Positions 7,305 through 14,889 of a stretch of DNA of 64,000 bases are shown piece after piece. A model generated the notes under the pieces. The model did not search any database. It saw nothing but the letters and a program-made list of their open reading frames with translations, and was not told where the DNA came from. Made by a program: the position numbers and the translations under genes. The number at the start of each line of letters is the position of its first letter. Positions within the stretch are counted from its first letter, which is position 1. This DNA comes from Microbacterium sp. (GTDB lineage Bacteria > Actinomycetota > Actinomycetes > Actinomycetales > Microbacteriaceae): contig JAPSKH010000006.1 of the NCBI GenBank assembly GCA_031177765.1, forward strand, positions 1-64,000. The letters run 5' to 3'.

Positions 7305-8749
7305 TCGACGCGCGCTTCACGACCGACCAGGGAGCGGTCCTCGTGCTCTCCGGCCAGGGCGAGCGTCCCGCAGCGGTCGAGCTCGTCGGCCCCCGCGCGC
7401 GCGTCGCGGCGGCGCTGACGGGCCGGGGCAAGACGTGGCGCGCCGTGCTGCCGCTGCGGGCGGCGCGCTGGGGCGGACCGGAGCTGCCGCTGCCGGCCGG
7501 CACCTATGAACTCCGCGTGACGGCTGCCGAGAGCCGGGAGACCCTCCCTCCGGCAGCGCTGCCCCTGACGCAGCTCGGAACGCTGCGTGCTCAGCTGGAC
7601 GGCTGGACACTGCGAGTCGGTCCGCCGATCGATCCGGCGTACGATTCCGGCGAGGGTCAGGCGGCGCTGGAACGCCGCTACGCGACGCGGTCGGGCGACC
7701 TCGAGAACGCGGTCTTCTTCGAGAGCTTCTACGGACGCAACGCCAGCTGCAACCCGCTGGCGATCGATCGCGAGCTGGCTCGCCGCGTGCCGGGTCTGAC
7801 GCGGTACTGGAGCGTCGTCGACCTGTCCGTCGCGGTGCCAGAAGGGGCCGTCCCGGTGGTCGAGGGCAGCCCGGAATGGTGGCGTGCCCGAGGCTCGGCG
7901 CGGCTGCTCGTCGTCAACGACTGGCTGCGACGCCGATTCGCGCGCCGCAGGGGACAGGTGGTGCTGCAGACATGGCACGGCACGCCGCTCAAGCGCCTCG
8001 CGCTGCACCGGCCGGGATTCGATCCGCGGCGCATGGCCGCCGTCGTCCGCGAGTCGCGCCGCTGGGACGTGCTGCTGGCGCAGAACCCGTACGCGGCGAG
8101 GATCCTCGGCAAGGCTTATGCATTCCTGTCGCGACCGGTCTGGGTCGAGGGGTATCCCCGCAACGATGTGCTGACCACCGGCGACGGGGCCGCGACCCGC
8201 GAGGCGCTCGGCATCCGCCCCGACGAGCGGGTGCTGCTGTACGCGCCGACGTGGCGGGACGACCGTGACGAGATCGTCGACTTCGTCGATCCCGCCGCGC
8301 TCGCCGAGGCGGCCGACGCCGTGGTGCTGGTGCGCGGCCATTCCCGCACGCTGCTGCCGGGGCGGGACGCGGAAGGCCCGCGGGTGGTCGACGTGACGGG
8401 CTTCCCCGACACCTCGCTGCTGCTGCTGGCCGCAGACGCGCTCATCACCGACTACTCGTCGGTCATGTTCGACTTCTCGGTCACCGGCAAGCCGATGTAC
8501 TTCCTGGTGCCCGATATGGAGCACTACCGCGGCGAGCTGCGCGGGTTCTACTTCGACCTCGCGGCGCACGCGCCGGGTCCGATGGTGCGCACGCACGAGG
8601 AGCTCGTCGCAGCGCTCGCCTCACCGAACCCGTCCGCCCACGCCGAGCGCTATGACGCGTGGCGCGCGAAGTTCAACGCGCGCGACGACGGCCGCGCCGC
8701 CGAGCGGGTCGTGACCCGCATCCTCGATCAGGGGTTCGTCGACATCTGA
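7301..8749 (+). CDS. CDP-glycerol glycerophosphotransferase family (TagF-like), second copy with N-terminal extra domain
   Basis: A 482-residue protein. The first about 105 residues form a separate beta-rich-looking segment (LVLSGQGERPAAVELVG and following, with LPAGTYELRV) not needed for catalysis. The rest is the TagF catalytic core: QTWHGTPLKRLAL, LLYAPTWRDD, VLVRGHSRTLL and ITDYSSVMFDFSVTG. The LEN-FFESFYG motif preceding SCNPLAID is typical of wall-teichoic-acid polymerases that carry the extra N-domain. Two adjacent enzymes of the same family, translationally coupled, suggest sequential steps (primer and polymerase, as TagB/TagF or TarB/TarF) rather than redundancy. The order of action is inference. 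Confidence 0.86.
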   Translation: MIDARFTTDQGAVLVLSGQGERPAAVELVGPRARVAAALTGRGKTWRAVLPLRAARWGGPELPLPAGTYELRVTAAESRETLPPAALPLTQLGTLRAQLDGWTLRVGPPIDPAYDSGEGQAALERRYATRSGDLENAVFFESFYGRNASCNPLAIDRELARRVPGLTRYWSVVDLSVAVPEGAVPVVEGSPEWWRARGSARLLVVNDWLRRRFARRRGQVVLQTWHGTPLKRLALHRPGFDPRRMAAVVRESRRWDVLLAQNPYAARILGKAYAFLSRPVWVEGYPRNDVLTTGDGAATREALGIRPDERVLLYAPTWRDDRDEIVDFVDPAALAEAADAVVLVRGHSRTLLPGRDAEGPRVVDVTGFPDTSLLLLAADALITDYSSVMFDFSVTGKPMYFLVPDMEHYRGELRGFYFDLAAHAPGPMVRTHEELVAALASPNPSAHAERYDAWRAKFNARDDGRAAERVVTRILDQGFVDI

Positions 8750-8781
8750 TCGATGGCCGCCGGCCGTGATCGAGGGCCGGC

Positions 8782-9876
8782 TCAGGGCAGCGGCGTGTTG
8801 CGGCTGCCCAGTCGCGAGGTGTCCACGGTGTCATGGGCGCCGACGACCGCTCCGACGAGGAACCCCCACCCCCATGACAGGTGCATCGTCGGGAGCACGG
8901 CCGCGGTCCAGAGCTTGTCGCGCCACCCGTGCCCGCCCCCCGGGCCTGCGGCGACGGCGATCACGAGGAGGGCATAGGCGATGATCGGCAGGTAGACCAC
9001 CGACGCGGCGAGCGACCACCAGCCATCGAGCACGCGGGTCGCCTGCAGGATGCCGACCACGAGGGCGAGCAGGATCGTGAGCACGAGCACGGGCGGCGCG
9101 AAGAACCGCAGCGAGTTGCCCCGCCCGTAGCGGCGCACCAGCTCGCCGCGCCAGCGGCCTGTCGCGGAGAACTGACGCACGAGCCGCGTCCAGCTCTCCC
9201 GCGGCCAGTACGTCACGGCGAGGCTCGGGTCGAACCAGACGCGGTAGCCCGCGCGGCGGATGCGCAGATTCAGCTCCCAGTCCTCGCCGCGTCGGATGGT
9301 CTCGTCGAAGAGGCCCACCTCGTCGAGGACCGCGCGGCGCATGACCCCGAGGTACGCCGACTCCGCCTCGGCCTCCTGCGTGCCGCCGTGGTAGGCGCCT
9401 CCGCCGAGCCCGATGGGGGAGTTGTAGGCCCTCGCGACCGCCCGCTGGAACGGCGTCCGGCCGTCGGCCCGCATGACGCCACCGACGTTGGCGGCACGCA
9501 CGCGGTCCAGCGTGGCAAGTGCCCGCCGGGCGTAGTCGGGCTCGAGCTCCGAGTGCGCGTCCACCCGCACGATCGTCGGGAACCGGCCGGCGCGGATGGC
9601 CAGATTCAGTCCGACCGGGATGTCGGCCGCCGGGTTGTCGACCAGCACGATGCGCGGCTCCTCGGCGGCGAGCCGGTGCGCGAGCTCCGTGGTGCCGTCG
9701 GTCGAGGGTCCGAGGGCGAGGATGAGCTCCATCGGGCCGGCGACGTCCTGCGCGAGGACGGTCTCGACCGCGCGGCGCAGATAGCCGCGCTCGTTGAGCA
9801 CCGGCATGACGAACGTGACCCCCGCGTCGGGAGGAACGACCGGAGCGTCCCTGCGCCCGCGCTGCTCGACATGCAC
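8782..9876 (-). CDS. Family 2 glycosyltransferase with C-terminal membrane helices
   Basis: A 364-residue enzyme. A GT-A domain covers about residues 20-240: VTFVMPVLNERGYLRRAVET, LALGPSTDGTTELA, the donor/metal site VRVDAHSE, and RRGEDWELNLRIRRAGY, the ED-type acceptor region. Then come three to four hydrophobic helices (about 255-280, 285-310, 330-350). This arrangement matches ExoA/succinoglycan-type membrane glycosyltransferases that add sugars to lipid-linked intermediates. The frame begins with GTG at 9876; an ATG lies one codon later off frame. It sits between two TagF-like loci and reads against them, so it is a likely partner in envelope glycan assembly. Donor sugar unknown. Confidence 0.85.
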   Translation of the reverse strand: MHVEQRGRRDAPVVPPDAGVTFVMPVLNERGYLRRAVETVLAQDVAGPMELILALGPSTDGTTELAHRLAAEEPRIVLVDNPAADIPVGLNLAIRAGRFPTIVRVDAHSELEPDYARRALATLDRVRAANVGGVMRADGRTPFQRAVARAYNSPIGLGGGAYHGGTQEAEAESAYLGVMRRAVLDEVGLFDETIRRGEDWELNLRIRRAGYRVWFDPSLAVTYWPRESWTRLVRQFSATGRWRGELVRRYGRGNSLRFFAPPVLVLTILLALVVGILQATRVLDGWWSLAASVVYLPIIAYALLVIAVAAGPGGGHGWRDKLWTAAVLPTMHLSWGWGFLVGAVVGAHDTVDTSRLGSRNTPLP

Positions 9877-9936
9877 GCGTCGATCATGTCATGGGCGTCC
9901 CCGAGAACCCGCTGACGACCCGGTTAGGGTGGAGGT

Positions 9937-11226
9937 GTGGGTCTGATCTCGGATGGGAAGAAGGCCGTCGGTCTCGTGCGCAAGGCGGTTCGTCACCGCT
10001 CGGCCGTCCGGGATGTGCGGCGGGCGCTCGCCTCGGCGCCGCAGCATCCGCCGTTCCACTACCGGGTCGCCGTGTACTTCGCCGACGGCGTGGTCAACAT
10101 GTACCAGATGAGGCAGTGGTACAAGCCGCTCGCGGACATCGCCCGGACCTGGCCGGTCGTGGTGCTCAGCCGCGCCGCGACCGGTGCGCAAGCGCTTCTC
10201 GCCGACGGTGCGCTTCCCGTCGCGTTCGTCCCCACGATCCGCGACCTCGAGCGGTTCATCGCCCAGCAGGACATCCGCGTCGTCCTGTACGTCAACCAGA
10301 ACACCCGGAACTTCCAGATGTTCCGGTACGGGCGGCGCTGGCACGTCTTCATCAACCACGGCGAGTCCGACAAGATGTACATGACGACCAACCAGTACAA
10401 GGCGTACGACTACGCGTTCATCGCCGGGGACGCCGCGCGTGAGCGGCTGTCGCGTGTGCTGTGGGACTACGACGTCGACCGCCGTGCCATCCAGATCGGG
10501 CGCCCGCAGGCCGACCACTACTCCGGAACGCTGCCGTACCGCCCGGATGAGCGGACGGTCGTGCTCTACGCGCCCACCTGGGAGGGGGACCGGCCCTCGG
10601 CGCACTACGGGTCGGTGCGGTCGCACGGGGAGGCGCTGGTGGCCGCGCTGCTGGCCAGCGGCCGCCATCGCGTGATCTATCGGCCCCACCCGCGCTCTGG
10701 CGTCGTGGACCCGGAGTACGGTGCTGCCAACCGCCGCATCATCGCCGCGCTGTCCGCCGCCAATGCGGCCGATCCCTCGGCGCAGCACGTCTACGACGAC
10801 GGCCCCGAGCTCGGCTGGCAGCTCGCGGCGGCCGACGTCGCGATCGTCGACATCTCGGCGATGGTCTACGACCGGCTCGCGGCCGACAAGCCGCTGCTCA
10901 TCACGCGCCCGGTCGACCCCGCCGCCGCCATCGACACGCACGGATACCTGTCTGCGTGCGAGTGGCTGGATGCGGCCGACGCGGGATCGGTCGTGGAAGA
11001 GACCGAACGGGTGCTCGGCGATCCCGAGTCGGTCCAGCGCCTGGAGCACTGGGTGCGCCACTACTTCGGCGACACGACCCCCGGAGCGGCCTCCGCGCGC
11101 TTCCGCGACGCGATTCAGCGGCTGATGGGCGAGTGGGATGCGTGGTACGCACGTTCCGTCGACGAGTCCACGGAGGACGAGCCGGACCCGGACGAGGCCG
11201 AGTTCGACGACGGCGTCGAGGGGTGA
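9937..11226 (+). CDS. CDP-glycerol glycerophosphotransferase family, divergent third copy
   Basis: A 429-residue relative of the two genes at 6018-8749 but clearly different. The LWHG motif is replaced by FINHGESDKMYM, and the acidic motif reads IVDISAMVYDRLAADKPLL in place of TDYSS. YAPTWEGDR and VIYRPHPRSG remain. It may act on another donor or acceptor. The start is GTG 9937; TAGGGT ends 6 nt upstream, consistent with a leaderless message. A very acidic tail (DESTEDEPDPDEAEFDDG) ends the protein. Its last 112 bp are also coding on the opposite strand for the maltokinase tail, an unusually long convergent overlap. Confidence 0.78.
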   Translation: MGLISDGKKAVGLVRKAVRHRSAVRDVRRALASAPQHPPFHYRVAVYFADGVVNMYQMRQWYKPLADIARTWPVVVLSRAATGAQALLADGALPVAFVPTIRDLERFIAQQDIRVVLYVNQNTRNFQMFRYGRRWHVFINHGESDKMYMTTNQYKAYDYAFIAGDAARERLSRVLWDYDVDRRAIQIGRPQADHYSGTLPYRPDERTVVLYAPTWEGDRPSAHYGSVRSHGEALVAALLASGRHRVIYRPHPRSGVVDPEYGAANRRIIAALSAANAADPSAQHVYDDGPELGWQLAAADVAIVDISAMVYDRLAADKPLLITRPVDPAAAIDTHGYLSACEWLDAADAGSVVEETERVLGDPESVQRLEHWVRHYFGDTTPGAASARFRDAIQRLMGEWDAWYARSVDESTEDEPDPDEAEFDDGVEG

Positions 11227-12587
11227 CCATCAGGGCGGTCCACCAGCCGCGTGATCGCGCGCAGGGGGATCGCCACCCACGTCGGGCGGTTCCGGGCTTC
11301 GTAGATCGCCTCGTACACCGCCTTGTCGAGCTCCAGAGCTTCCAGCAGTGCGTTCCCGGCATCCAGATCGACGCCTGACCGCTCGGCGTAGCCGGCGAGG
11401 AAGGCCCGGCGGGCGCCGCCCGCCCAGCCGCTGACGAGCTGGGGCGAGCGCTGGGGTTCGTCCCGCCGCAGGGACCCGGCCACGTAGTCGAAGGACCTCA
11501 GCATCCCGGCGACGTCGCGCAGCGCCAGGTCCGGTCGGCGTCGCTCGGCCATCGGCCGCAGCGGCTCGCCCTCGAAATCCAGCAGCACCCAGCCGCGCAC
11601 GGGGACCTGCATCACCTGGCCGAGGTGGAGGTCACCGTGGATGCGCTGCAGAGGCGGCCAGTCGACCTCCAGGGCCCGCTGGAACACCGCTTCGGCGGCA
11701 TCGCGTCGGCCGGCGACGTCGGGGACCTCGGCGATGGCGGTGGTGAGGCGACGTCGCCACGTCTGAGCGGTGTTCTCCCGATCCGCCGGGCCGGCCGGTC
11801 GGGTCGGGAACCGCTCGGCGAGGGCCACGTGCACTTCCGCGGTCGCCGCGCCGAGTTCGCGCGCGCGGTCGGAGAAGTCCTCGCCACGGGCGGCTGCCTG
11901 CAGTGCCACCCGCCAGGCGTCCTGGACGTCGGGCAGGAACTCCTGCGCGAACGCGAGGGAGCCGGTGACGGAGCCGTGGGCCGTCTCGAGGTCCGGCCAG
12001 GAGCCGTCCACCCAGCCGACGGTGCGCGGCACGCGCGTCGAGCCGGCGCCGGCGAGGGCGGTCTGCAGCTCGATGTCGGGATTCAGACCCGGATGCAGCT
12101 GTCGGTACACCTTGCAGATGACCGGCGTCCCGTCGCCCTCGTAGATGATCGAGGTGTTGGACTGCTCGCCGCTGAGCACGCGTGCCGGTACCTTCTGCTG
12201 CGGGCTCGACGCGGCGACCGCACGCCCGATGACCCTGGTCTGAGGCCCGGTCGCGGTGCCGCCGCCGGCGACCAGGCGCAGCAGCGCGTCCGCGTACGCC
12301 GGGTCGAAGGGGCCGTCGATGAGCGTCGTCCCGGGAGCCGGGCTGCCGATGATGCGCTCGGGATCGGCCTCGACCGCCTCGGTGGCCCGAGCCACCACAG
12401 GGATCTGGTACAGCACGGAGGGAAGGGCGCCCTCATCCGCGACGAGATACGTGCGCGCGTGGACGTCGCCGACGTCCGAGGGGAGGTCCCACCAGGACAC
12501 CAGCCGAAGGCTCGGTGGACGCCCCTTCGCGGCGTACCACCGCTGTCGCGGCATCCACGCCGCCAGGCACGCCAGGGTGCTGTCCAT
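11115..12587 (-). CDS. mak: Maltokinase
   Basis: A 490-residue kinase of the Pep2/Mak family, which phosphorylates maltose with ATP to maltose-1-phosphate for the GlgE route to alpha-glucan. Features: N-terminal cap with MPRQRWYAAKGRPP; nucleotide region VLSGEQSNTSIIYEGD; catalytic RIHGDLHLGQVM; and the metal-binding WVLLDFEGEPLRP. The length is close to mycobacterial Mak (about 455) plus a low-complexity Ser-rich tail (residues 455-490) that overlaps the gene on the other strand. TACTCT ends 6 nt before the ATG, so it is probably leaderless. No glgE or treS gene lies in the window, so the pathway partner must be elsewhere. Confidence 0.88.
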   Translation of the reverse strand: MDSTLACLAAWMPRQRWYAAKGRPPSLRLVSWWDLPSDVGDVHARTYLVADEGALPSVLYQIPVVARATEAVEADPERIIGSPAPGTTLIDGPFDPAYADALLRLVAGGGTATGPQTRVIGRAVAASSPQQKVPARVLSGEQSNTSIIYEGDGTPVICKVYRQLHPGLNPDIELQTALAGAGSTRVPRTVGWVDGSWPDLETAHGSVTGSLAFAQEFLPDVQDAWRVALQAAARGEDFSDRARELGAATAEVHVALAERFPTRPAGPADRENTAQTWRRRLTTAIAEVPDVAGRRDAAEAVFQRALEVDWPPLQRIHGDLHLGQVMQVPVRGWVLLDFEGEPLRPMAERRRPDLALRDVAGMLRSFDYVAGSLRRDEPQRSPQLVSGWAGGARRAFLAGYAERSGVDLDAGNALLEALELDKAVYEAIYEARNRPTWVAIPLRAITRLVDRPDGHPSTPSSNSASSGSGSSSVDSSTERAYHASHSPISR

Positions 12588-12685
12588 AGGTGAAGAGTAG
12601 GGCTCGACGCGTTCCGCTGTCGACAGCTCGATGGAAGCGCTTGCACGCACCCGCCTCCGGCCGGGCGATGTGCGCCGGAGCGGAC

Positions 12686-12919
12686 TCAGTCCTCGCCGCC
12701 GGGCTCCTGCGGCTCGGCGACGGGCGTCGCCGGAGGGACGGCGAGGACGACCGACTCCACCGTTCCGCCGCCGAGGCCGACGGCGCCGAAGCCGATGCCG
12801 CCTGCGTCCACCGGTGGCCCGTCGGCGAGTCGCTCCGCCGCGGATTCCGGCTCCGCCGGCTCGGAGGGCAGTCCCGCCCACTCGACGGGATCGCTCTGAC
12901 GCTGACCGAACAGACCCAT
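12686..12919 (-). CDS. Small conserved-looking acidic protein, unknown
   Basis: A 77-residue ORF starting MGLFGQRQSDPVEWAGLPSE and ending in a Pro/Glu-rich tail. The opening resembles small hypothetical proteins of Microbacteriaceae that start with MGLFG and contain an EWAGLP motif; this is from memory and not searched. No membrane segment, Cys pair or catalytic motif. It lies between the maltokinase and the EcsC-like gene, same strand, with 98-bp and 37-bp gaps. TGAGAAT occurs about 7 nt upstream of the ATG and may be a -10 box. Confidence 0.55.
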   Translation of the reverse strand: MGLFGQRQSDPVEWAGLPSEPAEPESAAERLADGPPVDAGGIGFGAVGLGGGTVESVVLAVPPATPVAEPQEPGGED

Positions 12920-12956
12920 GGAACCATTCTCACCCGCGAGTGCGGCTGCGCCGGGC

Positions 12957-13928
12957 TCAACCGGCGGGTTCGCCCGTGCCGGGCTCGCCGCCCGGATCCG
13001 CAGGCTGCTCCCCGCGCCCCCGACGGCGCACCACCTTGCCGCCCAGGCGGCCGACGCTCGCGGCCCCGCGACCGATCGCCGTGGCACCGCGTCCGACACC
13101 GCCGACGACGACTTCACCGGCCCGCCGGATGCCGCGCCCGGCCGCGTGCTCGAGGCGGAGCGTTCCGGGCTTCGGCTCGAGCTCCTCGGGAAGGGCGGCA
13201 GGCGGGACCCCGAACGCACGACGGGCGTTCACCAGGACGCGCCGGCCGAGGATGTTGTTGCCTGCGCCGCCGATCGCGGCGCCGATTCCGAAAGGAAGCG
13301 CCTTGCCGATCCAGGAGGCGCCGCCGCGGGCGGCGAACTGGTGGATGAAGGCGGACTTGAGGCGGTCGACGAGCGGTCCGACAGCTGCCCTCGGCAGCGT
13401 CTTGGTCACGAGCTCGCCCCAGTACTTGTCGCGGGTCGGCCCTCGACCGGCGACCTGTCTCGCCAGCTGCGCGACGAGGTCGACGCCTTCCTTTCCCAGC
13501 ATGAGCGCCAGCACCAACGCGCGTGCGCGATCGGGATCGGCGACCGGGATGCCGTGAACCTCGGCGACGGACTGTGCGAACAGCGCCGTCGCCTCGAGGA
13601 AGCCGACCGTCTCGGCGCCGCTGAGGGCGAGGGTGACGCCCGTGCCGATGCCGGGGACCACCGCGGTCGCACCCACAGCCGCCCCGCCCGTGGTCACCGC
13701 GGTCAGGTAGCGGCGCTCCAGGATGCGCACGATATCGCCGGTGGAGGCATCCGGATGCCGCAGACGGATGCTGCGCAGGTGGGCCAGGACGACCGGACGC
13801 TGGATGGCGAGGACCCGGTCGAGCGCCCGGATCGTGCGCGGATGCTCGGGGGAGCCGGCCGGGGGCAGGCCGCCCTGCCACGGCGAGCCGTCGGGCAGCG
13901 AGTGGATGCGTTGCACCTCGTCGGTCAT
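12957..13928 (-). CDS. EcsC-like protein with glycine-zipper hydrophobic core, unknown function
   Basis: 323 residues. The middle shows a Gly/Ala-rich hydrophobic block (GGAAVGATAVVPGIGTGVTL), followed by ETVGFLEATALFAQSVAEVHGI, a pattern that resembles EcsC-family proteins, and a second one (FGIGAAIGGAGNNILG). The C-terminus is basic with repeated Gly-Arg. Function of this family is unclear; some members associate with membranes. TAGGAT ends 6 nt before the ATG (13926-13928), suggesting a leaderless transcript. It lies downstream, on the same strand, of the LicC-like gene after a 74-bp gap. The family call is from pattern memory. Confidence 0.55.
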   Translation of the reverse strand: MTDEVQRIHSLPDGSPWQGGLPPAGSPEHPRTIRALDRVLAIQRPVVLAHLRSIRLRHPDASTGDIVRILERRYLTAVTTGGAAVGATAVVPGIGTGVTLALSGAETVGFLEATALFAQSVAEVHGIPVADPDRARALVLALMLGKEGVDLVAQLARQVAGRGPTRDKYWGELVTKTLPRAAVGPLVDRLKSAFIHQFAARGGASWIGKALPFGIGAAIGGAGNNILGRRVLVNARRAFGVPPAALPEELEPKPGTLRLEHAAGRGIRRAGEVVVGGVGRGATAIGRGAASVGRLGGKVVRRRGRGEQPADPGGEPGTGEPAG

Positions 13929-14002
13929 CGGCTGATCCTATGCGGATGCGCCTGAGCGTCCGCCCGGGGTTGACATCCGGCCGGACCGGCGTGGCGCGGC
14001 TG

Positions 14003-14695
14003 TCAGACGAAGAGGTTCGCCCGCTCCAGATCCTCGGCGAAGTCGACCTCGACCGCATACAGGTCGGAGATGTCCAGCGGCTCCAGCAGCACGCCGTCCT
14101 CAGCGATCGCGAGCTCCAGGCCGCGCTCGAAGTAGTCCTGGTCGTCGACGCGGGTGAGCTGGCGGATGAACGCCTTCTTGTCGCGACTGGAGATGTAGTT
14201 GATGCCCACGGCCTCGCCGATGCCGCCCTTGACGGTCTTGGACAGCTCCTTGATGAATCCCTCGGGCGTGACGGTGTACTTCACCTCTTCGTCGCTCACC
14301 TTCGCGGTGTTGACGGTGACGAAGGACTGGTCGCGATCGATCAGATCGATGGCGCGGCCGAGCACGCGAGGGTCGAACACCACGTCGCCGTTCATCCACA
14401 GCACGCCGCCCCGGCCGGTCTTGGACAGAGCGCGAAGCAGGCTCTTGGACGTGTTGGTCTGGTCGTAGCGGTCGTTGTAGACGTAGTCGACGTCGGGGAA
14501 GGCCTCGACGATCGTCTCGGCGCGGTAGCCCACGACCGTCGTGATCCTGGCGTCGTCGCCGAACGCGGCACGGATGTTGTCGTGCTGCTGCTGCATGATG
14601 CTGCGGCCGTCGCTCAGCTCCGTGAGCGGCTTGGGAAGGCTGCGTCCGAGGCGCGAGCCCATTCCGGCTGCGAGGATAACGGTCTGAAGGGTCAA
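14003..14695 (-). CDS. LicC-like nucleotidyltransferase (phosphocholine/sugar-alcohol-phosphate cytidylyltransferase type)
   Basis: 230 residues, one NTP-transferase (GT-A-like) domain. The signature LAAGMGSRLGRSLPKPLTEL holds the nucleotide loop and catalytic Lys, and VLWMNGDVVFDPRV contains the metal-binding Asp. Size and the NTSKSLLRAL segment fit LicC-type cytidylyltransferases, which make CDP-choline or CDP-alditols. The start is an unusual TTG at 14695 with AGGAG 6 nt upstream. In view of the nearby TagF-like transferases it could supply their CDP-activated donor, but UTP-using pyrophosphorylases share the fold. A short hairpin (TGTCGG/CCGACA, 14722-14737) lies in the leader. Confidence 0.75.
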   Translation of the reverse strand: MTLQTVILAAGMGSRLGRSLPKPLTELSDGRSIMQQQHDNIRAAFGDDARITTVVGYRAETIVEAFPDVDYVYNDRYDQTNTSKSLLRALSKTGRGGVLWMNGDVVFDPRVLGRAIDLIDRDQSFVTVNTAKVSDEEVKYTVTPEGFIKELSKTVKGGIGEAVGINYISSRDKKAFIRQLTRVDDQDYFERGLELAIAEDGVLLEPLDISDLYAVEVDFAEDLERANLFV

Positions 14696-14889
14696 AGTCT
14701 GCTCCTGAGTGCGTGGTTCACTGTCGGTTCACCGACACGACACCCCTTCGTGCCCTACCGATGGTAGCGATGGCTTCTGGGAGGGTGCAGAATCTGCGCC
14801 GCCCGTTGCGCGATCGTGACATTGGGTGTAGGAGTGCCACGCGGCGAAATCGACTGCCCACGATCAGTGCCCCTTGATACGTTTGATCG
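14696..14889. promoter_or_regulatory. Divergent promoter region between licC-like and ABC ATPase genes
   Basis: This 194-bp gap has no ORF that looks real. For the leftward gene, TACCAT (complement of 14761-14766) can be the -10, giving a leader of about 60 nt with a hairpin at 14722-14737 and the ribosome site AGGAG at 14702-14706. For the rightward gene, TACGTT (14878-14883) ends 6 nt before GTG 14890. A small palindrome CTACC-GAT-GGTAG occupies 14755-14767. Confidence 0.5.
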
